Part shown: positions 57,426 to 64,000 of the stretch, in pieces
Layout of the letters: each line of letters begins with the position of its first letter
How positions within the stretch are numbered: the first letter of the stretch is position 1
Source of the DNA: Hyparrhenia diplandra
Lineage: Eukaryota; Streptophyta; Magnoliopsida; Poales; Poaceae
Direction: 5' to 3'
Assembly (NCBI GenBank): GCA_015847255.1
Contig: JADLZK010007780.1
Location: 1-64,000, forward strand
Length of the DNA: 64,000 nucleotides
Program-made: the position numbers and the translations under genes
Notes under the pieces: model-generated
Databases searched by the model: none
What the model was told of the DNA's origin: nothing
What the model saw: only the letters and a program-made list of their open reading frames with translations

Positions 57426-57516
57426 CTGCGCAAGACTTGATGGTATGGATCTTGAGGAGCAGCACCACCACGCTGAGGAGGTGGGTCATGTTCCCTGCCA
57501 GCCAGAACACGTTCAT
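57426..57516 (-). pseudogene. ERD2 (ER lumen protein-retaining receptor) first exon
   Basis: ATG at 57516 opens MNVFWLAGNMTHLLSVVVLL then LKIHTIKSCAG and ends at a GTACG donor, exactly where plant ERD2 genes have their first intron. ERD2 is the Golgi receptor for K/HDEL ligands, with seven membrane segments; this is only the first. The next exon (usually GISLKTQELYALVF) is not found anywhere downstream on this strand. The next recognisable coding sequence, 540 bp on, is Tubby-like. The exon itself is undamaged. Confidence 0.8.
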
Positions 57517-60190
57517 CTCCGATCCCCCTCTTTCACCTTCCCTCCACCCTTTTCATTAAAAAAAAAAAAATCAAACACAAGCCAATATTGATTTATCACA
57601 GCAGCATTGTAACTCATCTGGTTCTCGGTCACGCATCACACTAATCCTCACAGCACTACCTCTCTCTCTCTCTCTCTCAATGCAGGAGCATGGAAATGGA
57701 AGCATCAAGGAGATAGGCAGCGGCAACCAGGTGTGGCAAGCAGCACACAGCAGCGACGCATGGAAACAACATGTGGCAGACCAGGCAGCAGCACGGGCGC
57801 CGGCGGGCGGAGGCGCCGACGGGCGGAGGCGGCCACGGCGCCCAAATCTTCACTCTACAACCCACAGCACCAACACATGGCAGCAACGGCACGGTCGCCA
57901 ACCCAGCATAGGCGACGGGCAAGGAGTGCATCATCAGCGCACGGCAGCCCGCAACAGATCTACGATGTGTATGTCATATCCCCATCCCCCATCCATCTAG
58001 AAGAGGAGAAAGCAGCCATGGATGCCAAAACAACGAGAAGAGGGGAACAGGGACGTACCACCTCGGAGATCCCCTGCGTCGGCGTGGAGATCCCCGCCGT
58101 TGGCCTATGCCGGGAGGGCAGGGGGCGGCCATGGCCTCGCCAAGGCTGGGGAGTTCCGCCCAGCGCTGGGGAGCTTCGCCCGGAGCTGCTCATCATCATC
58201 GCCGAGGAGCTCCGGCCGCGGGAAGCCCTGCTCGCAGGTCAGAGCCGCGAGGCCACCGCGAGGTCCGTCGCGGGGAGGGACGGGAGCCGGGAGCGAGCGA
58301 CCGGGAGGGAGGAGAAATGAAAGAGCGAAGGCCCTGGATAACGGTTTCGTATCCAATTAGACCGAAACAACAACGAACCCAACAGCGGCTTGAACTACTC
58401 CTACAGCACAAATATCGGATGGAGGAGTGCGTCGCAAGAGAGAGTTGGCGGATTTCTTTCGACAGACACATAGGAAAAGTGGAAAACTTAAGCTCCAATA
58501 TGAATGTTTTGACTCTAAGCTCCAGTACCATATATATTGATTGGGGGATTCCATGTGTACCCAAACTGACATCAATTTCGCATAATTTGTTTGTGACACT
58601 ATTTTGGTCATCATGTTTGCTTTTACTTTCTGTTCAATTCACTAGCTCCTATAAGGCGGGGACGAGGTTCAGTTTCTACCTATCGGCAATCCAAACAGCA
58701 AATAATAGGCAGAAATAGATACTGGAGACGGACGGGCTGATCGAGCCGCGCGATCGTCGCCGGCGCTTTGTGCAACGCCTTTACTCTCGACACAAAGCGA
58801 TCGTGAAATGGTCTCCATGGCGGCGTAGTATGGCGCCGGAGCGGCGTCCTCCACCCTCACAACGATGGCGGCAGGCAGCGATCAGGATTCAGGCTCATCG
58901 CTCATCTCGTGGCTCCTAGCTAACGAGGTGGTGGCGCGCGGCGAGCTGAGCGTGGCGTCGCATGAGCAGCCTGTCCGCTTATCTTACCTCATCTTGTTTC
59001 AGTTTATTCTCTTTCACGAGAATACTATTAAATCAGCCGTCGGCCAGAACAGCCGGGGCAGCTGCCGGTTGCCTGCAACTGCAATCTGCATGACATGTTG
59101 TAAAGTTTTAAAAAGTTCAAATTTTTTAGTGAATTTTAACATGATACAAAATTACGGGTATTTACAGATCTACCCCACTTTAGAAGAATCTCGTCCCCAG
59201 ATTCAAATAAACTAGAGGGAAAAGAAACTAGAGAGAGAAAACTAGGCGAGGAAAAGAATCTCGTCCCCGAGAATCTCTTTGGTTGGCTTTTGGTTTTTTT
59301 ATCAAAGACACTTTTGGAAGCCTAACCAAACACACCCTAAATTGTCACATATTTTGGAGACATAAATAATTTTTGACCACCTTGGTTAATAATATGTCCT
59401 AAATTTAATTTCGTAGCAGTGAATGAGCGTGTAGGTTTGTCGATAGAATGCACTTTTCTAATGGTATTTTCTTGATATTTTTACGCATGGTTTAGGGGTA
59501 CGCTGTTGCTTGCCTCAACCGATGAATTCCTGGTTTAGATAGAGGAGACAGATGTGCTGTACTAGAGAATAAAGGGGAAAGGGGGAAAAAGAAGAAAAGG
59601 AAAAATTCTTCCAAAAAAGAGAATAAAGGAAAAAGGGGGGTAAACAGAATAAAGGAAAAATTCTTTCAAAAAAAGAGAATAAAGGAAAAAAAGGGGATAT
59701 AGCTAGGGACATAAGTCTGAGGGATTTTTATATCAAAGAATAAAGGGAAAAGGATGGAGAGACACGAGTCTCTAGTGTTCATGATCTCGTTAATTTGAAG
59801 GATAGAGATCACTAGTTGTGCAGCGATCTGTTTTGGTGTTGTGCTAGACTGCCAGACAATGCTTTACTTTGTTTTAGATAAAGGAACAGAGAAGGTCCTG
59901 CTTTACTGGTTCGACATTCTCTCTTTTCCCACGCCTGATTACATTCCTTTTGCATGGGCATATGCATCAAGGAATAAAGAGTAGAGGATGTCGCTCCTAA
60001 TTAAGTAATCCACACACCCACACAAGATGCAATAACATGTGTTGCTCCTAATTAAGTCATCCACTCTATTGGACGACGAACAGCTAGCTAGCTCAGCTAA
60101 ACTAGTCTAAGCCTATCTACCGTACCTTTGCTGGAGTGGAGACACACCGGCTAGCCGGCCGGTGAGAGGCAAGGGGTGCGGACACCGGGG
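57517..60190. other. Upstream/intergenic stretch; simple repeats, no certain gene
   Basis: 57661-57679 is (TC)n. 57,700-58,320 is GC-rich and open in overlapping frames on both strands (one plus-strand frame of 195 codons reads ELRPELLIIIAEELRPREAL); I do not recognise a family and consider coding unproven. An ATG at 58865 (MAAGSDQDSGSSLISWLLAN) could be a first exon. 59,555-59,700 is a purine-rich array with AGAATAAAGGAAAAA-like units and ATTCTTCCAAAAAAGAG repeated twice. Confidence 0.4.
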
Positions 60191-60210
60191 TAGGGTCTGT
60201 TCCGGCCGCA

Positions 60211-63200
60211 ATGGCTGAGCTCGCGTCAGGCGCCGTGAGCTCGCTGCTGGGCCTCCTCCGGAACGAAGCACTGCTGCTGAGCAACGTCGGGGCGACATGG
60301 AGTTCATCAAGGAGGAGATGGAGAGCATGCAGAGCTTCCTGGAGCACCTGGCCAGGGCGGCTCGTCCTGCCGGCGGGCACAACGAGCAGGTGCGCACGTG
60401 GATGAAGCAGGTCCGTGACCTCGCCCGCGACTGCAGCGACTTCATCGAGCTCCACCTCCACCACCGGTGCGGTGACCACACGGTATACCGTGCCAGGGGC
60501 GGCGCTGGCGCTACCTCCGGTGGCCTGACTGGCTGCAGGTGCACAAGATGGTTGCCCAGCACAGCGCAGCCACCCGGCTGCGTGAGCTCAAGCAGCGGGC
60601 GCGGGATGTCGGCAAGAGGCGGTTGCGGTACGGTGTGGAGATCCCGCGGAAAGACGCGCGGGAGGGCCTGCCGAGGCAGCAGCATCTATGCTGCCGCCAT
60701 CGTGGTGGTCACCTCATGCTACAGCGGCGCTTGCGGCCGCAGAAGAGGAGGATGATGACGACGAGGAAGAGGATAAAGCGGCAGAAGTAGCAGCGACTGA
60801 CGGTTCCGATCCCCGTCCAAGAGCCCTACTAGAAGAACCTCGTCCTCAGGTGGAGGACTACTGCGCTGAGAAGCTGGCAAGCTGGCTAGAGTTGCAATCC
60901 AAGACCAAGGAGGTGGCAATAGCATCCACTGCCATTGTTGCGCCAAATGATGCCAAGAACGCTGGCGCCATCGCGCCTTGAGTCTTTGAATTTGGCCACC
61001 AGCCATTTCAAGCGCAAGGTCTGGATCAATCTTCCAGATTTGCACTTCCGAGGGGATCTTCGCTTCTACCCTCAGAGATTCTCGCCTACATCCTACGTGA
61101 ATGCGAGATCCAGGAGGAGCAGAAGCTGGAACAGGATAAATGCAAGCAGCAGCAGCAGCAGCAAGGAGGCAAAGAAGTCGTAGAAGGCGGCGATAAGGTT
61201 GAGGACCAGCAGCAGCAGCAGCAAGGCAAAGAAGTCACCACCACCACCAGCAGCAGCAGCAGCAAGGAAAAGGATCCTCGACGGCAAGCTTACCGCTACA
61301 AACAAGATCTCAAAAAACGAAATCTCGGATATGATTCCAGATATCGATGCCAAGATTGAAAATATCAAGAAGAAGATTGAAGGAGTCGATAGCAACATAT
61401 TCGAAGGATCATCCAAGAACTTGATGACGAGCATGGCAGATAAACGTTTAGGCGTACTGCTCTATGTACTGCGGCTCTTGCAGGAAGCGGTTGACACGGG
61501 TTTGCCTCCATCCTGGGATGAGGCCATGTTGGAAACTGCCTCCAAGCTGCAAACTCACATGGAACAAGAAGCCGAGACTAAGGCAACTAGTACTACGGAA
61601 CAACAAGTCAAGGATAAGCCAACTAGCAATACGGAACAAGAATTCAAGGCTAAGCCCCAGATATGTCTCGATGATACCCAATATAAGGATATCCTGAAGA
61701 AGGTGTTCCGGGAGAGCAACACCCCCCAACCACAGGCCAAGGAAGCCTCCACCTCAACCAGCTCGACTGCGACTACACTGAGCGAGGATCACATCAAAGA
61801 AATAATCCACAACCACAGGATTACACTGGACATCATCTGGAAACTTCTTCCCAAGCAGCAGCAGCAGCAACTAGAAGGCAACTCTGGCACAGGCAGCATC
61901 CAGCAGCAGGAGCAGGAGCAGGATGGCCATGATCAAGTCGCCAATAGTACTGCTGCTGCTGCTGCTGAAGCTGTAATCAAACAAACCAGGGAGAAAATCA
62001 AGGATATCTCTGCGGAGGCTGCTAAGGCTAGTGGTGCTGTCGCTACTGCTATCAATGAAACCAAGATAAAGCTATCTGATATCAAGCGGGAGATTATAGA
62101 TCAGCTGCGTAATAAAGGGGTAGTGGACAAGATTAACAAGCACCTGAAGGATAAGAAGACTCTGATTATCCTCCAAGATGATGAAGACTTTGTGTCCCAT
62201 TGGGAGGAGACCAGATATGCTTTGAATCTATTAGGCTGCGCTGCCGGCAGCGCAGTGATTGTGTCCACAAAGAATAGCCAGAAGGCCAAAGAATTTTGCA
62301 ATCCACCTGGGGAGCCAGTAACCTGTTCTCTCGTTGGCCTCTACTATGATATTGTGCTCCAGCTTACAGAGCAACGGGTGAACAATGGAAATGAGCGGCT
62401 ACAACCCTCAGATCCTCCGTAACATCTTGGAGAGTTGTCATCATGAATTTTGCATGAAGATCTTCGCAAGACGCTCTTTATGCTAATCCCAACAGGAGCT
62501 ACCAGGAACTGTGCAAGTTGCATCAAGACCTGGTTCCCCAAAAGACATTGGGCAATAAAGCTAAGAAGATGATCAAGTTCTCCTACAAAGAACTGCCCAG
62601 AGAATACAAGACTTGCTTGCTGTACCTTGCTATCTTCCCTCAAGGCCACAACATCAGGAGGTCGACCTTAATAGGGACGGTGGGTCACCGAAGGGCTGAT
62701 AACTAAGCAAGACTGGAGCACTACTGTGCGTTATGCTGAGCGATGTTTTGAGGCTCTCGTCAAAAGGAGACTTGTTTTGCCTTGTGACATTGGTACTGCA
62801 GGAAAGGTCAAGAGCTGCATTGTAGGTGATCAAGTCCATGTGTTCATCAGCAAGATCGCAAATAAAGAGCGCATTTTGGATGCACGCCTGTCAGATCAAT
62901 GGGCAAGCCACTTCTCCATCTTCAGTGGCCTCCGACTCCGTGCCACTGACAGCATTGACAAGTTTGTGCGCCGGCTCCCCAATTATTCACCACAATTGCC
63001 ATTGCTCAAGGTGCTAGACCTGGAAGGCGTCAACTGTTTTGACAAGAATCAGTACCTCAAGGACATATGCAACAAGATATTACTTCTCAAGTATTTGAGC
63101 CTTAGGCGAACAAATGTTACCAAACTGCCCATTGAAATCAACAACCTCCATGAGCTTGAGGTCTTGGATATCCGGCAGACAAAGGGTGCCTGAGAATGCC

Positions 63201-64000
63201 ACAAGAAATGTCCTGCTCCTGAATCTGAGGCGCTTGCTTTGCGGATCGTGTTGATTCAAGTTCAGGAATGTGTGCCAAGTCATGCTCCGCTGTCCAGATT
63301 CCCAACCAAATCGATAGGATGGAAAATTTGGAGGTACTGTCCACTGTCAAAGCTTCAGGGGATGGCAGTGACTTGAATGAAATAAGAAAACTATGGCAAC
63401 TGAGGAAGCTCGGTGTGGTTATCCAAGACAACTACAATCACCTCAGGACGTTGTTTGAGCTATTAGTGACCTTCATGAGTGCCTTTTGTCTCTTTCAGTC
63501 ACTATATCACCCATCACCAAAACTGAGAAAGTACCCTCTAGCGGAAAGAGACTACTACAAGAGAATATGGAGATTTGGCGAAACAAAACTCGCAAGCTTG
63601 AGAGCCTAACCATCAACGAAGTCACACACACAGAAAAAGTGCAGCTTTTGAATCATTAGCCAAAGGTTGCGATGATCTTGCCAAGGTAACTCTAAGCGGC
63701 ACCTTGTTGGAACAGAAAAGCCTAATGGTTCTTGCTATGCTTCCCAAATTATGCTCTCTCAGGCTCCGACCCACTGCATATAGTGAGACAAAACTCACCT
63801 TCAACAAGGATGAATTCCGCAACTCAAGTACTTTCTTGTTGAGGGTCCTGACATGACAGATGGAAAAGCAAGCACGACTGGGACTGACATCAACTTTGAA
63901 GATGGAGCAACTACAGAGCTCGAGAAGATCGTCTTGTCCTTCACCAACATAAGGTCTCTTTGTGGCATCGACAACCTTCCAAAACTCAAGGAGCTTGAGT
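60211..64000 (+). pseudogene. NLR-like gene of the P-loop-less grass family, multiply frameshifted, cut by window edge
   Basis: Starts MAELASGAVSSLLGLLRNEA (60211). Rx_N continues after a frame change with EFIKEEMESMQSFLEHLARA and NEQVRTWMKQVRDLARDCSD; later KMVAQHSAATRLRELKQRAR. An acidic EEEDDDDEEED linker (60740-60780) precedes EEPRPQVEDYCAEKLASWLE and STAIVAPNDAKNAG, which stands where a P-loop would be, then SHFKRKVWINLPDLHFRGDL. A CAG-repeat part codes poly-Gln or poly-Ser (61140-61265). From 61260 to 62420: IENIKKKIEGVDSN, a low-complexity linker and a kinase-2-like KTLIILQDDEDFVSHWEE with SAVIVSTKNSQKAKEF. Winged-helix part: MIKFSYKELPREYKTCLLYL, AIFPQGHNIRRSTLIG. LRR part: LLKVLDLEGVNC, LLKYLSLRRTNVTKLPIEIN. 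At least eight frame changes and a TGA at 60979 argue for a pseudogene. Confidence 0.85.
61140..61265 (+). repeat. CAG/GCA triplet runs in the NLR pseudogene
   Basis: Three runs of CAG/AGC triplets (near 61144, 61208 and 61247) separated by AAGGAGGCAAAGAAGTC-like sequence. In one frame they code polyglutamine, in another polyserine. The reading frame of the gene appears to slip across this part. Confidence 0.85.

Noticed and set aside
57733..58320. 195-codon plus-strand frame
   Set aside because: Competes with open minus-strand frames in the same GC-rich block; the only suggestive part (ELRPELLIIIAEELRPREAL) is too short to assign.

Overview
The window is plant nuclear DNA, most likely from a grass (Poaceae). 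The evidence is an Rx_N/NB-ARC gene of grass type, a GGG-TGTTTAG MITE family, a tRNA-derived SINE of Au type, long-LTR elements with TGTAACACCC ends, and high-GC gene islands in AT-rich transposon DNA. I do not name a species. There is no bacterial, organellar or CRISPR signal. Most of the sequence is nested mobile DNA around remnants of NLR immune-receptor genes and captured pieces of ordinary plant genes.

Layout. 1-1.8 kb is intergenic and includes a second copy of the 5' flank of the NLR gene at 14.9 kb. 1.8-12.3 kb is one large Mutator-like element (MULE). It has inverted ends of about 0.3 kb and holds a decayed MuDR-type transposase, a plant mobile domain (PMD) gene and two GRF-type zinc-finger genes, one on the opposite strand; a solo LTR interrupts the transposase. 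14.4-16.5 kb has a MITE and the best-preserved NLR gene, broken by a single base in an A-run. 18.9-21.5 kb has a SINE, AAA-ATPase exon fragments and a local duplication. 22.0-27.1 kb is a wrecked paralogue of the 14.9 kb NLR: it has lost its Walker A motif and is split by a 4.3 kb solo LTR with a CCCAT target duplication. A PIF/Harbinger element follows (27.1-30.2 kb), itself truncated by an LTR element (30.25-34.4 kb) that carries a PMD gene antisense to the retroelement.

34.4-38.6 kb is a mosaic of related LTRs. 42.3-45.7 kb is a structurally complete small LTR retrotransposon (paired LTRs, TSD, PBS, PPT) whose body carries intronless fragments of two cellular genes, a sugar-phosphate translocator and a VWA-domain (WAV3-like) protein, in one long ORF. 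I consider this the most interesting object in the window; it resembles maize Bs1 in kind. 47.5-49.6 kb is a tandem duplication in which each copy took a different insertion (MITE or SINE), so each serves as the empty site for the other. 56.3-57.5 kb has adjacent same-strand fragments of a Tubby-like F-box gene and of ERD2. 60.2 kb to the right edge is a frameshifted NLR pseudogene of a grass family that lacks a P-loop; it runs off the window.

How the parts relate: I find no gene that is certainly intact and functional. The NLR at 14.9 kb is closest. The window reads as an NLR neighbourhood repeatedly opened by transposons, two of which (a MULE and an LTR element) carry PMD genes.
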